Shown: positions 24,181 through 37,700, counted from the first letter of the stretch. The stretch is DNA of 64,000 bases from Ancylostoma caninum (GCA_037903475.1 JBAJFG010000564.1:1-64000); one strand, 5' to 3'. Notes: a model not told the origin generated them from the sequence alone. A program made the numbers and translations.

Positions 24181-25923
24181 CAAACCTGCAATTTCATGTT
24201 TTTTCATTGACATTCATATCTGTTTTAGTCCCAGTGCACCCTCCCATGAAGACGACGAGAATGGAAGAAGAATATGACTACATTGCAAGGTATTTTTTAT
24301 TCGTAGTTACATCTAGTTATTTGAAAGAACTCGAATCTTCGAGATATTCGAAGAGCAAGAACCACCTTAACCTTTCAATGTGCGTACTGCATTTATTGCA
24401 TTAGCCCTTTCACATCTCTTCTGCTTATGCAGTTTGCCTAGATTAGCAACCATTCTTCATGCCCACAAGAACTTTTCCTGAGGACACGTCAGGGCGCTTT
24501 AGGTAGTTTCTAAGACACCAAGGGTGACCATGGAAAATGATGCTGCCATAAAAGGTCATCAGATCGGTTTCTACTTAAATCCATTGCTAAGTATTAAATT
24601 TGGAAATCAGTGGTTTCCAAAGTAGAGTGAATGAATCGTCCTAATGTGCTTACTGTTTTTACAATACCTACAATACTGCTCACGTGATCGTGAAAACCGA
24701 CGGTCGCTCTGCGTAGTCACCGTCGCTTCGCCATAACTTTCGGAGAACTGCACCAATCCAAACGATTTCGTCACCATTTGATTTACCTCAAAGAGATCTT
24801 TCAGAGGACCTAGTCGAGGAAAACTTTAGCTTTACTAATTTCGTCCAGGCAATCGATATATGGATTGATGCCGTGTAATGGATAGGGCTAGTAGTAGCTC
24901 AATCATGCGGCGATGAACTGGATTTCAAGCTTAGATCCGATTATGTATCGTGAATTGAAGCGGAAACCCCCCAAAGTCAAGCATCTGGGAGCTGATCTTG
25001 GCAAATTCCACACTAATTCAGGAAAACCCAATTTTTGACGAATTGCTAGTAGCGCACAATATTGCAACAGACCGAGCAAGCTTGAGCAAGGAAGAATAGC
25101 AGGTTCAAAACAGCTCTTTGTGAGCTTCCTGATCTGCAAGTGCCGTTGCTGCAGGCCTCCTAGTTCCGCTGTTACTCCTGCCCAAAATACGAACTTTCGT
25201 TGGGCCTCGCGAAAACCTCGATGTTGAGGAAGCTACTGTTCGCTAGTGAGATTAGCTACGGGTCTCCTAGGAAAATCTTATAAAGAATACTAGATGTAGT
25301 TCTAGAATTTGCAGATGAAGCACTTCTAGCTGTCATTTGTCATCTAGGACTGCGTTAATTGAGCTTCAATCCTACAACCTTCTCTAGTAACACTAGAATA
25401 ACATTCGGACAATGGAAACCTACGCATTCTGAACAAGGTCTTGAAGAGCCATATCCTGGGCCAAAATGAGAACTTTCTGAGAGGTACAGTTTTCAGCACT
25501 GTTAGCTGCTGCAAGGCATCCTGGCGGACCCTTAGCATGGGAGCATGTCGCACCTGTGGTGATTCCCAGGTTCAATGCCTGCCCACGGACATCTTTTGCA
25601 AAATGTTTGATTTGATCAAAAAAAAACTTTTATTTCGGCGAACACTGCATCAACTATTCTGATAACTTGCTTTTAAAAGATATTGAATAATGGTTCGACT
25701 AAATCAAGTTTTTATTTCCAGAAAAGAATGGATGTATTGTTGTCGATCTTCAAGTACCCTCGATTTTCATGAACATGATCAATCTTCTACTTTTTCGACG
25801 TTTCACTGAGTGACTGTTTTTGTTCTTGTTTAAAGTTTTCGCTATTATTGCATTCTTTCATTCTGTTCCGTATTGTTGTTTTCTCGATATCTTATGTGCT
25901 GCAGTGTGCAGATCTCTTGCAAT
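24181..25923. other. No gene seen
   Basis: AT-rich sequence between the SINE and the giant palindrome, without convincing exons or repeats. Confidence 0.45.
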
Positions 25924-28464
25924 TACAATACCCGCGTAACTTCGTTAAAAAAGAACACGCGGTACGTGAAGTTGCGTTCTTTTCGTTCCATCGCTATAAC
26001 TAGATTAGAACTTAGGTGACTGGAAAATAAAATGGATGGAAAGAACAGTACCTGATCCAGCTCCAGTCCTATGGAGGATTGGCTGAAATTTTTCACTTTC
26101 AGTGCAAAATTTTGAATGTTTTCTATTCGCCGCAACTTTGCCGCATTTCGCGCGCGGCAAAGCCCGCGACGAACCGCGCGGCGACCTGAAAATCTGCAAA
26201 AAAGCCCGTTTTTCAAGCTTTCCGGTGCGAAATCACTACAAAATCGGAGAAGAGCTGCATCTTCATAGCCATATTTGCTTTTTTTGCCTTAAATTTTTGG
26301 AGTTTTCCCATGTGATGCCGGAATAGTTCTTTCCTGCGCCCTCTCAGCCCTTTCCTACTCGATGTCAGGAATGAAGATTGAAAATAGAAAGTAAAGAGTG
26401 AGCTTGTCGAGTGAAAAGCTGAAGGTCATGTTAGCTCCAGCGGATTTAACGTTCACAAAATGATGTTACAATCATTGTTTTTTGCCTGCAAATGTATGTA
26501 CTCAGAGCAACGGTCGCTAGAAATTGATGAAGACTGTTTGAAACTGTGGTTATCTCAGGAAAAATTTATGCCTGGTGTTCACTGGGATACCTCTTCGACA
26601 AATGATTAAGAACGATTAAGAATTAACAAAAACGGTGACCGCCGAAAAATTCGCAAAATTTCACGAACTTACGGATTTAGGGCATCGTAGCTTCACCAAT
26701 ACTGTAGCTAAGAAACTCTGGTTCGGCGAGATGAGAACAATGTCTCTATACTGTAGAAATTCGAGAAGCGGTTGCTAAATTTCAGTTTGCCGCGCGACTT
26801 TGAGCTGTGACAAATACCATCTTTAACATCCGTAACGGCTTCGGATGCCATATTCGGCACGTCATTACACGCGTCTCGGAGCAGGTACCGAAGCCAAATT
26901 TAAAACAGTGGTGAGGAAGTTTGTGTTCTTGCGCAATCCAAAAAATTATGCCTTCATCACTCGAAATCATTTGGAACGGATCGCTTGAATACTCGAGAAT
27001 GTGCAGAAAAACTCCAGTACGTGCAAACATCAAGCTTTATTCACTGTATCAAAAGACCTCATGAGCTAGGAATCTTGTAATTGATCTCATTGTCCACCTA
27101 TCATATCGTAACCCAAAAACTGGCGAATTTCGATTCGTTCGATTTTTCCTCATTTTTGCACCACTTCAGATACGCGCATCGCTCTGTACGATAGCCACGG
27201 CACATGCGGGCAGATCTGACAACTAGGCTGTGCAAAAATGAGGAAAAATCGAACGAATCGAAATTCGCCAGTTTTTGGGTTACGATATGATAGGTGGACA
27301 ATGAGATCAATTACAAGATTCCTAGCTCATGAGGTCTTTTGATACAGTGAATAAAGCTTGATGTTTGCACGTACTGGAGTTTTCCTGCACATTCTCGAGT
27401 ATTCAAGCGATCCGTTCCAAATGATTTCGAGTGGTGAAGGCATAATTTTTTGGATTGCGCAAGAACACAAACTTTCTCACCACTGTTTTAAATTTGACTT
27501 TGGTATCTGCTCCGAGACGCGTGTAATGACGTTCCGAATATGGCATCCGAAGCCGTTACGGATGTGAAAGTTGGTATTTGTCACAGCTCAAAGTCGCGCG
27601 GCAAACTGAAATTTAGCAACCGCTTCTCGAATTTCTACAGTATAGAGACATTGTTCTCATCTCGCCAAACCAGAGCTTCTTAGCTACAGTATTGGTGAAT
27701 CTACGATGCCCTAAATCCGTAAGTTCGTGAAATTTTGCGAATTTTTCGGCGGTCACCGTTTTTGTTAATTCTCAATCGTTCTTAATCATTTGTTGAAGAA
27801 GTATCCCAGTGAACACCAGGCATAAATTTTTCCTGAGATAACCACAGTTTCAAACAGTCTTCATTAATTTCTAGCGACCGTTGCTCTGAGTACATACATT
27901 TGCAGGCAAAAAACAATGATTGTAGCATCATTTTGTGAACGTTAAATCCGCTGGAGCTAACATGACCTTCAGCTTTTCACTCGACAAGCTCACTCTTCAC
28001 TTTCTATATTCAATCTTCATTCCTGACATCGAGTAGGAAAGGACTGAGAGGGCGCAGGAAAGAACTATTCCGGCATCACATGGGAAAACTCCAAAAACTT
28101 CAAGCAAAAACAGTAAATATGGCTATGAAGATGCAGCTTCCGATTTTGTAATGATTTCGCACCGGAAAGCTTGAAAAACGGGCTTTTTTGCAGATTTTCA
28201 GGTCGCCGCGCGGTTCGTCGCGGGCTTTGCCGCGCGCGAAATGCGGCAAAGTTGCGGCGAATAGAAAACATTCAAAATTTTGCACTGAAAGTGAAAAATT
28301 TCAGCCAATGCTCCATAGGACTGGAGCTGGATCAAGTACTGTTCTTTCCATCCATTTTATTTTCCAGTCACCTAAGTTCTAATCTAGTTATAGCGATGGA
28401 ATGAAAAGAACGCAACTTCACGTACCGCGTGTTCTTTTTTAACGAAGTTAGCGCGGGTATTGTA
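25924..28464. mobile_element. Giant palindrome (foldback element) of 2.54 kb with TA flanks
   Basis: Left arm 25924-27160 and right arm 27231-28464 are reverse complements over about 1.23 kb with few differences; the 70-base spacer is unique. The outermost dinucleotide is TA on both sides, outside CAATACCCGCG and CGCGGGTATTG, as left by a Tc1/mariner-type insertion. The mirrored open frames in the arms (for example GKARDEPRGDLK) have no recognised domain. No transposase is visible inside, so it would need one supplied in trans. Confidence 0.85.
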
Positions 28465-29661
28465 TGTTGTGATCTCAGTGCATGTGTGATATCTATACAG
28501 ATTATGTTATTTATTGCAATTATGTTATTTTTGTGCTATGATTATAACCGGCGTGTTGTGTTGTATCTTCAGATGGCTAGGAAGGGGCCGAAAGCTATTC
28601 CATTGGTTAATTTCCAATAAAAATAGTTGCCTTATGTTTTGTCTTCAGTTGAATAATAAAAACACAATAAAGCAACAATGCGACGATATATACGATATAT
28701 ACCATCCAGCAGCAGGTATTCGATAGATCGCGCTATTTACCGTGCGAAGCCATGAAGCATGTACAGTAGGAATTAAACCAGCAAATGGGATCCTTAAAAT
28801 ATTTGTCTTTGAATATGAAATGTCCGATTTTGCCGAGCGATTAGTAAGACGGTTGGTATCCGCTAAGTTTCACTGCATCACTTTTCATTTTTCCTTCCGC
28901 TACGGAAGTATATCTTCCTTCTTTCAAAATCTCTCCCTTGGTTTTTGATCCGATCAAAAGTGTGAAGAGGGATACTTGAAATTCACGTAAATTACATGCT
29001 TCCAAGTATAAATCTACATAAAAGGAGTGGTAATCCACGCTCCTATTTCAACCACTTTCTCACATGAATTTGTGCTCACAATACAATGAAATGAATAGAA
29101 AAGCATTGGTTCACATCATTCAAGAGCGCTCGACGGCTCCACTAATGCAAATGTCTCACAGCCTCCTCAAAGAAATACAATTTCCTGCCTATTTTTAGTC
29201 CTCATGTGAATTTTTTTGGATCTGACAATAAAACACCAAATTACAGCCCCTTTGGAAATTGATGACAAGCAAACACTCTTCTAGCTGCAATTTCCTTGTA
29301 CGCAGGTACATGAACGGCAAGGGGTTGCCCCAGTAGCACCATTCGTGGCCCTGTAAATCTTTCTCTGAAACGTTTATGTTGATGCGTCGTTGGATTGCAC
29401 GTCCTGAAGCGAACGTTCGCCTCTTACCTTTGTCTTGGAAGCAGAAAGCTGCTTGCTAGCATATCAATTCCGTCAGCGAGGCCCTTATCCACAGCCAATC
29501 CTCTTCCCTTAGTTGTTTACTACTCAGTGCATATCAAATCTCAAGGCGAAAACTGTAGGATGAACAGGGTTGTTCACTTCATTTGTATACTTCCATGGTG
29601 TGCTGGTCTTTATTATATCTAGTGCCGCGAGCAGAAGTCTCCATTTACTCTTTCCAAATTC

Positions 29662-29663
29662 AG
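29662..29663 (+). promoter_or_regulatory. Probable spliced-leader acceptor before the 148-aa secreted protein
   Basis: A pyrimidine-rich stretch ends in TTCAG four bases before the ATG at 29668, with no upstream coding exon in phase. This is the usual look of an SL trans-splice site in nematodes and supports this ATG as the start. Confidence 0.55.
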
Positions 29664-29667
29664 AGAA

Positions 29668-31009
29668 ATGCAAATAATTCCTCTTCTTCTCATATGTACT
29701 ACTACTGCTGCGGTCTCGTCCGCAAACGAATGTTGGAGATCCGGACTAAAGGTGGACAATGTTTCCTACAAAGGTGACCAGCCATACACGAAAACTCATA
29801 AGTTAGCAGTGGAAAGGATAAAGGAAATCTACGACAAATATTCAACGGAGATCGGTGCCAACCCGATATTGGCGCTTGAGGTGCGTTTTTTGTGGTCACT
29901 GCTGCATTACTAGTAGAAATTACATCCCATTGAGGCTCATTTGACGTTCTGTGCCCCTGACGTGTGGTAAAAAACTGCTCTTTATGAAAAGTCGCTGCTA
30001 AGCCTATCTATATACCATTTACACATTCAAAAAAGACAGTGATGTCATCAAAAAACCGAAATTCTCACAACTGAGAAACTATGCGCCGACGCCAGCCTCT
30101 ACTAGCGCTCCGCGGTCGCGCGCGACTGCGTCGCACGCATCTCGCCTGGCCAATCTTTCACTGGGCCATGGTTTCAACCAGGTCTCAGCAAGCCAGACCC
30201 ATAGGACTACCAAGGGAGGTTTTCATAATATATACCCTCCACATATATACCCATGAGCAGTTACGGACGCATAAAGTGGGCGGGAGGGGGCGGGGCGTGG
30301 GAAGAAAATGGGTCTCCGCTCCTTTGGGGACAAAGATGGAAAATAAAACTAACAAAAATATCAATTATAGTAACAAATAATAAGTAAAAATTGTATTAAA
30401 AATAGTAATAAGAATAAAAATTAAAAATGAACTGATACAAGATTCTTATTTGCATTACAAAGTAATTTCGAAAAGATTTAACGACCCATTCTCGGGGGGG
30501 GGGGGGGGTGCCACCCCCTGTAACAAATCTATCTATCTATCGGTGCCCAGAATTTTATCCCGGAAATGATACAGGAACGCATTGTCAGGTGGAACTCTTG
30601 TCTGTGAAACTTGTGAAACGCTTTCCGCACGAAATCGGACGCATGCACACAACTATAAACTGACTCTATAATTTCCATATGTGAACTACAGGTCCTTACA
30701 GTTCGCCAACGAGTACTCACTCTCGCTAAAACACTATACAGTGATCATGGGGACAGGAAATTTCTACTCAGTGGAGAGTTTGACGGTGAGTAGCTTTTTG
30801 ATCATTTCTCTCCCTTCAAGAGCGTCATCAGCGCGATAGCCTAAACGAAATATTTCCAGGCACACGCCCATAAAACGCAGCTGGGACCGGTGCTGTACTC
30901 AACTAACCTAAAAACAAAAGAAGTTGTTATGATACGTAAGGATACATTTGATAATACGTACAATAAATGTAATCAAACTGTCCTGTTAAACAGTGAGCAG
31001 CTGTTATAA
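29668..31009 (+). CDS. Secreted protein of unknown function, 148 aa
   Basis: Three exons join in frame: 29668-29880, 30702-30785, 30860-31009, ending in TAA. Residues 1-19 form a signal peptide. The mature protein begins NECWRSGL, has just two cysteines (near residue 22 and near the C-terminus in KCNQT), which could pair, and two N-glycosylation sequons (NVS, NQT). An amphipathic stretch follows (KLAVERIKEIYDKYSTEIG). It resembles in size and style the small excreted-secreted proteins of strongylids; a distant relation to SCP/TAPS-type proteins is possible, but I see none of their signature motifs. A competing acceptor lies 10 bases upstream of exon 2 (30691), and that frame is also open through exon 2, so an alternative product is possible. 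An AATAAA follows the stop directly. Confidence 0.7.
30258..30533. mobile_element. AT-rich GGCGGACGCAG element, copy 2 (decayed)
   Basis: It contains the same order of motifs as copy 1: AGTGGGCGGGAGG, the GGTCTCCGC segment, the AT-rich core, then GACCCATTCTCGGGGGG. The ends are mutated (CAGTTACGGACGC and CCCCTGTAAC). It lies in intron 1 of the 148-aa secreted protein gene. Confidence 0.65.
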
Positions 31010-31017
31010 CTTCTCTT

Positions 31018-31023
31018 AATAAA
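31018..31023 (+). terminator. AATAAA polyadenylation signal of the 148-aa secreted protein
   Basis: AATAAA lies nine bases beyond the TAA stop, the same compact arrangement as in the cationic peptide gene. Confidence 0.65.
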
Positions 31024-31245
31024 GAATTTCGCTATCTGGAGTGGTCATTAATGGGCAGCGCAGATGTTGTACGATTGGTGCATTCATCGAAATAATCACG
31101 CCCATAACTGTCAATTCATGGAAGGCCAGGCATAAATACACTAAGTATGCTCAAAAATTTGCGCGCAGTTTCTTTCTCGAATTCTCAATTTCTCGAATTT
31201 GAGAGGTGATGCAGGGCAAATGAGATTGAAGGGTAGAAAAAGATG

Positions 31246-31488
31246 GCGGACGCAGAAAGTGGGCGGGAGGGGGGGCGTGGGAAGAAAAGTGGGGTCTCCG
31301 CCGTTTTGGGGACCCAGACGGAAAATAAAATTAATAATAATATTAATTATAATAATAAACAATAAATAAAAAATATATTAAAAATAATAATAAAAATAAA
31401 CAATTAAAAATAAACTAACACAAGATTTTTATTTGTATTGTAAAGTAATTTCGAAAATTTGGCGACCCATTCTCGGGGGGGGCGCGCG

Positions 31489-31520
<32 letters not shown>

Positions 31521-31528
31521 TGCGTCCG
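31246..31528. mobile_element. AT-rich GGCGGACGCAG element, copy 3, with 19-bp flanking direct repeats
   Basis: It is the same element as copy 1, here with a run of 32 C near its right end. TGAAGGGTAGAAAAAGATG occurs directly before (31227-31245) and after it (31529-31547). Confidence 0.7.
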
Positions 31529-31547
31529 TGAAGGGTAGAAAAAGATG

Positions 31548-34500
31548 TTTAAATGCACCAATCGCGCAAAAGCTGCCATGCCCAGAATTCGTTCATCATG
31601 CACGACATGGTTATTCCGTGCAAACAGTGATGGCAAGGCTAAAATTCCGCTGTCTAGCACAAAATTTGGTGTGGGAAATTGCACCTAGAAAAGATAGTGC
31701 AGACGCTGTTTAAGATTGGTCAAACCACGCAGCTGGCCAGTAGTAGAGCTCCATTTCACCGTTTTTTCCAAGAACAACGCTCCGTGCCCCCAAAAGTAAT
31801 GTGCTTGCCAAAGAAGGAGAGGAAGCACGCCACATTTTAACCTGAATGGAGTGTTGTAAACTCATTTTGGACATGGAAATGCACTCCACCAGTACTTTCT
31901 CTCCCATAAGTGCAAAGCGGGTGGCGGTCATGAAGAACGATAGATCGTGACAGCTCCCAGCTGCACCACGCATCCCATGTAAAGATTGCCACGCCCATCT
32001 CGGACGATGAGCATGCTAGCTTACCCTGTACCAAGTACCGAAACTTTATCTGATTCAGAACTAGACTAGATGAGGTTTTTGTGGGGTTTGGGGCAAAGAC
32101 ATAGAAACATGTAGTGATTCAACGACGTTCCAGGCAATTTACGGCGACATAACTGAACAGGAACGAATGATTTATATGCTGTGGCATGAAGAAAGACGAG
32201 GGAAATTGTTTCCTACAGGAGCCATTCCTGGACAAGTTGTCCTTTTTCTGAATCTCCGCAGAAACCGTCCCTAAATACCCATTGTTACGGATTTCATAAT
32301 TCCAGAGAACCCCGTTGAAACGGTCCGCCAACGGACGACTCAGCGTTGGGACCTATTTAAATGCATCATGATGCATATAGGCATTTACTGCGATCATCTT
32401 ATCCGGATCCATGGATCCATCCGTGGTGCAGGGGCGTGCAGACAACCGGTTATTTCTTCGCCGACGTCGGCTTGCGTGTGAAGACTCGTGATTTGTGCGT
32501 TTGTTCGTGGGTCCTGGAGGTATTTCCTCGCTAAAACGAACTAGTCACCACTTTGAATGCACTGCACCCCACTCTTCCGTTGACCTGTCCAGCTTTTTCA
32601 AACACCAGAAATTTTGCGAAGAAATTTTGAACCGAACTCTTCTGAGATCTTCTCACCTTTTTTACTTCTCGAATTTTTCCTGGGATTTCTCCCTTGTCTC
32701 TTTTCAACCCAGTGCAAAACTGTTGCTCCAAATCATTCAGGACCGAAAGCAATGAGGCGTGGAGTGGTGTACCTGGAGAGGACGGTGCGGCCGAGCTCTG
32801 TGATTGGCCACATGGGCTAACCATCCAATCGCAGAGCTTCCCTGCGCCGCTCTTTCCATTGTCAAGACTCCTTGCTAGTGCACAACGTTCCTGGGAGCGC
32901 AAATATCGACAAATCGCCAGAATTTCTCACAAAAAAAAGCGAGCAAATAATCAACTTGCATCCATTTTGAAGCAAAACCAATCATTTTCGAAAATCGTTC
33001 TATTCACTTCTCCCTCCCTTCCAATTTCATTCCATTGACTTTCATTCCTCCTGCTTTCTTCATCTTTGGACACATTTTATTTGTTCGGCTGTTAGCGGTC
33101 ATCCGGAGGAAATCTGTTGGAGGAACAAGCCATTCGGGATTCCCTCCCCTCCTTCCATCCACGACGCTTCATTAGGACTGGTGTACAGGATGATTTCCAC
33201 GGAAATACGAAGTTGTTCTGGGACCGCTTTACTAGAAAGCCCTGGGCGTAGTGAGCCATCTAAAGAGAGACGTGGTTAATAAATTCTATAGATCAACAGT
33301 TGAATGGCCGAGTTCAGAGAGAAGTTTAAAGAGAAAAAGGGAACACTTTCAGCAACGAATCCAGAACTGGACGAAATTTTTCGATCTTTTCTTGTTTCGT
33401 GACCATTTCTGCGCTCCCGTTTCCTGTTTTACATTTTCTCGGATTTGAAAGTTCTGCACATTCTGGATACGTTACCTCTATGGATGACTTTCAAGTCAGA
33501 AATACAGAAGCAGCCACCACACAATCCCTTGAACTGCGCTAATGATCAATTCCCCTTGTCCATACGGGGCGACGATGTCATCGGATACCGTAAGCGCTGT
33601 GTTTCTTACGTATCGTATCCCGGATCGACGCAATGACGTCCAAAAACCAACGTTCAGTGCACATAGTCTCATCTCTCATAATAACGCATAACACCTTCGT
33701 ATAGATTGGATAGCGCGAAATCCACAAGGCTGCTGGGTAGTCGGACGACCTTGTGGGCGCATTAGCCAACAATGCCGGCTTTTTCGATGCTGAAGGCTGG
33801 TTTTTGCCGCAGTCCGTTGAGGTCAGTGAATGCGATGGCATTATTCCTGAGAGCAACGTTTATTTCACTGAAATTTTCTCCTTGCAGCTGATCTTTGACT
33901 TGTTCGTATATGATTTTTTTCCAGTATGTTATCCTCTTTTATTGTTTGTATTCATTCCACTTTGGTGAGGACCAGTCGAGAACTGGTCCCCACCAAGGTG
34001 TGGAAGTTGTCCACAGCAGTTCTACTTCTCACACATTGATGCCCAAGCTAGAGGATGGGAGCCGTTTCTCACGCCCATTTTGAAACTTTCGTTTTGCTGA
34101 GCCTGTTAGGGAGTTAGCAGCTATGTAGATGCAGACGGCGGAGTGCTCTGGTTATACTATACTCCGCCTCCCTAGCGACATGTGTACCATCCGTTATTAT
34201 TTGCTTTTAGCTTCTACACTGTCTATTCACGTTGTCGTTTGCTTCAATGTAGTCAGGCGAGAACTGGTTCCTTCAAAAGTGGCAGTTGTCCTGAGCTGTA
34301 AAAATAGCATGAAAATTCAACTTGTCACTATATGTATATTATACTTGTATTACCACTGCACCCCTTGATACCACGCTAAGTATTTTTATACATATATTAG
34401 TGCGCTATATATCAACACTACTCAGGACAACGGTCAGAAGCACCTCAGATGAAAATCAGCAGTCAATATTCTCGGCTCAATCCACGAAACGACCGCTCGT

Positions 34501-34720
34501 ACGGCGTTGGTCGATCAGTCGAGATCCCATCAAATCAAATTAGCCGCTGGCTGCGATCTCCCTTAATGCGATGACGTCACCGCCCTAGTTTTCGCCTTCA
34601 AAAGCACCATAACTTGTCAGCCACAGCATATTTCCTCACCCAATTCATGCCAATTGTCGTTGGTTAACTATCGTGCCCTATTGATTAGACGATTAATCGC
34701 TAGTCCAATTGATCACTGCT
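31548..34720. other. No gene seen
   Basis: Intergenic sequence between the secreted protein and the GT31 gene. A repeat with CTGTGATTGGCCA near 32798 resembles one at 49225. Two diverged copies of a GAGAACTGGTYCC segment lie at 33980 and 34260. No exon chain could be built. Confidence 0.45.
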
Positions 34721-34724
34721 CTTC

Positions 34725-34726
34725 AG
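34725..34726 (+). promoter_or_regulatory. Probable spliced-leader acceptor before the GT31 gene
   Basis: CTCTTCAG stands 11 bases before the ATG at 34737. The nearer ATG at 34733 is in another frame and soon meets a stop; the ATG at 34737 opens directly into a signal-anchor sequence, so it is taken as the start. Confidence 0.5.
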
Positions 34727-34736
34727 GTCTATATGA

Positions 34737-37700
34737 ATGTGCGTCCGTCTTCTCTGTCGTGTCGGTGTGATCGCCGTCGTGTTATTTTGTACATGGTATT
34801 CGCTGACCTATAATGTACTCCCTGAACAACGCCAATGTGACAATCTACCCACGAAGTTGTATGTGCATCCGGTGAGTGCGCAGAGAAGCAGGGCATAGCC
34901 GGAATCTGCGTTCCCGGGCAGGCGCCAATTTTTGCTGGAAAATTTGCGAATATTCCAGAATTCCTGAGAAAAGAAAACGTTCCTGTTATTCTCCGCTATG
35001 AACCGATGAGTTACTGGAAATTTCTAATCTTTTTTTTTCTACCTCCTTGCAGTTCATTTCTTATTGCATCTGTTTAATTGCTTACCCTTCTTTCAATCTG
35101 TTTTTCGTTTTACCTTTATTTTATACTTGTTTCGTTTATTTACCTTAATATATTGCCGTAAAAGCAAAATTTGTACAGATTATGTTTGTATATATATGTA
35201 TATCCTGTTCGTATAGATATGTCAGTCCCACTAGGCTTTATATCGATTGGTTGTCAAGGTTAGAGATGCAAAGTGAGCATGCTGCTTCTCGCTCATAAAG
35301 TCAATACCAAAACAAAAATCAACACTATTACAAATAATGCTCAAGAACTCTATTCAGATTCACTCGTTCGCCTCAGCACCGCTTGTGCGGCGCGACCCGC
35401 GCCCGGCTTTCGCTCCTCGTATACGGCTGCTGCCGCATACGGTATGCGAATCAAACGCTACCGTAGTTTTTGTGATCCATTCCGATATGCGCAACACTGC
35501 TCAGCGGCAATTTCAACGAAAACAGCTCGATGACGTATGGTTAGATAAGGTATGCCCATCTTATTATAGGGTAACTGGTCCGCATACCCATATTAGGCTC
35601 AGGGTTTCTTCTAACCATGTTTCTTCCAAACCAGCCGTTAGTACGTGCATGTTTCGGTGGACTTTGCAGTTTATTCGGATGTGACTTTTCGGGGACCACT
35701 TCTCGCACGCAGTCCTAGCAATAGTGTTGATTTGTTTTCTTATCTATCCCAATAGTGTTACCAAGTAACGTCATAACTCCCATTTCATTGAAGCTATGAG
35801 CATATATGTAGCAGCATTCTAATACTGTGGTCCGCGCTGTAAACCATAAGCTCCGCTCACTTGCAGCTCCAAGCCAAGCGTATCTTCGTCGTTGGAAGCG
35901 CGGCACGTGACACTCACGACAAATTCGAGAAAGAAGCAGATAAATATAACGACATTCTGCAAGTGGATACTATAGAACACTACCATAATATTACGTACAA
36001 GGTACACATCCATCTGCTCTTTTCGCAGCGCTATTAGCGAATTGTCTCTTCATTTCAGGCGCAGGCCTGGATCCAGTTGTTGACTTCATGTCCGCATCCG
36101 CCAGCGTTCGTTATAAAACTTGACGATGACGTCATGGTGGATCGACTGGGGGTGGAGTACTTGATTGGCAGGTTTGTCCGAGTTTTCTCGAATCGCGCGT
36201 GGGTGCTTTTATTTATCCCTGGAATAATTGGCTGGAAGCCATTTAGCTCCAATCAAAATGGTCATTGAGGAGCATTGGCAAGTCCAGCGCCTACATTAGA
36301 AAACTGATCAATTACAGGCCAAATGCCACGCCCTCTTCCCTACACGTGATTGGGCAGTGGTCCGTAATACGTAACTAACGTCGATGAAATAGTAGTAAAC
36401 CTCGACTTTGACATAGAAGAATTAATTCTCAACTAAATAATATTTTATTTATCCCGGGTTTCTCGCAGAATTTAGATAAGAAGTTGCAGTACTTTCAAAA
36501 ATAAGGACACCCCATAAAAAACCCTCTAAAAATCTATATCTATTCACGGGAATTATTATGAGACGATGAATAACAAATTTGCAACCCTCTTTTCAGATAT
36601 AACCCTTCGAAGCGAGTTCTTGGATGTCGTGTGCTCACTCATGGAGGTGTCGTTCGGAACCCGGAGTCAAAATGGTCTGCAATTTTTTTCATCGGTTTCA
36701 GCTAATTCACATCGAAAAATGTCAAAATTCAGGTACCTTTCCCAAGAGCAGTATAATGGCACCAATCTTGGCACATACTGCCAAGGTATGGCCTACATAT
36801 TCACCGGTGATCAGCTACGGCACATGCGGGACAACATTTCACGGGTACAGTTCTTATGGGTGAGTGCAAAATTTGCCGTTGGCCTTAAAGAAAATAACTT
36901 GTATTTGCTGACAGTGCGGTCCGCAAGTAGACAAAGGGAAAACTGTTTTGCGCGGTCATCCGGGACATAGTGTAAACTTTCAGGACATGATTCTGTGTGG
37001 CTTACACATTAAATCATAATGAATTCACTAGATGCTTAGGTATTTTGTGAGACCCATGTAACCTTTCGACATCTTGAATTTCTACACGATCACCCATGTT
37101 ATCTACACATCAAGATATCTCTGGCGACCGCTTGTTATCCGATGCGATCCGTTCAATATCCGTTCTATCATCATACTTCTTCTTAATTGGCAGTTCATGT
37201 GTGTGTGTGTGTGTGCACGAGAACCAGCCATCGAAAAAGGAAAATACCTACACCATTGTGTTCAGCGCATCGAGTTATGTACGAAAACGTGGTAAATTTT
37301 GATTTTTACCTTGATTTAAAGGTGTTTCGGGCCACTTTTGTCATGTTCAGACATGTTAATGGCCTGCAGTTGTTTTCACCACGGTCGGAATGAATGAGAT
37401 AAGTTTATGATCACAGGACCGTATAAAAGGAAGGAGAAGTGTAGTATGCCTTCATAACGAGGACGATGAACCAGACGGGTGAGGAGTGACAAGGATGGGC
37501 TTGCAGCATAGAGTATGTTAGAGGTGGGTTAGCGGTTTGATCGGCGTCCAAAATAGGGGGAACGCCTGGAGTCGGGTAAAAATGTGTGGTAAGGGTGCGC
37601 CGGCGTCTAAAAGTGGGAAAACGCATTCAGTCGGGTCCAACGGCGTGATAAGGGTGCGTTGGCGTCCAAAAGCGGGGAAACGCGTGCAGTCCAAAGGAGT

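Noticed and set aside
25924..28464. Mirrored open frames in the palindrome arms as genes
   Set aside because: They appear in several frames of both arms and have no domain; the DNA palindrome explains the duplication.
31459..31713. Proline-rich open frame on the plus strand
   Set aside because: It is a translated run of 32 C.
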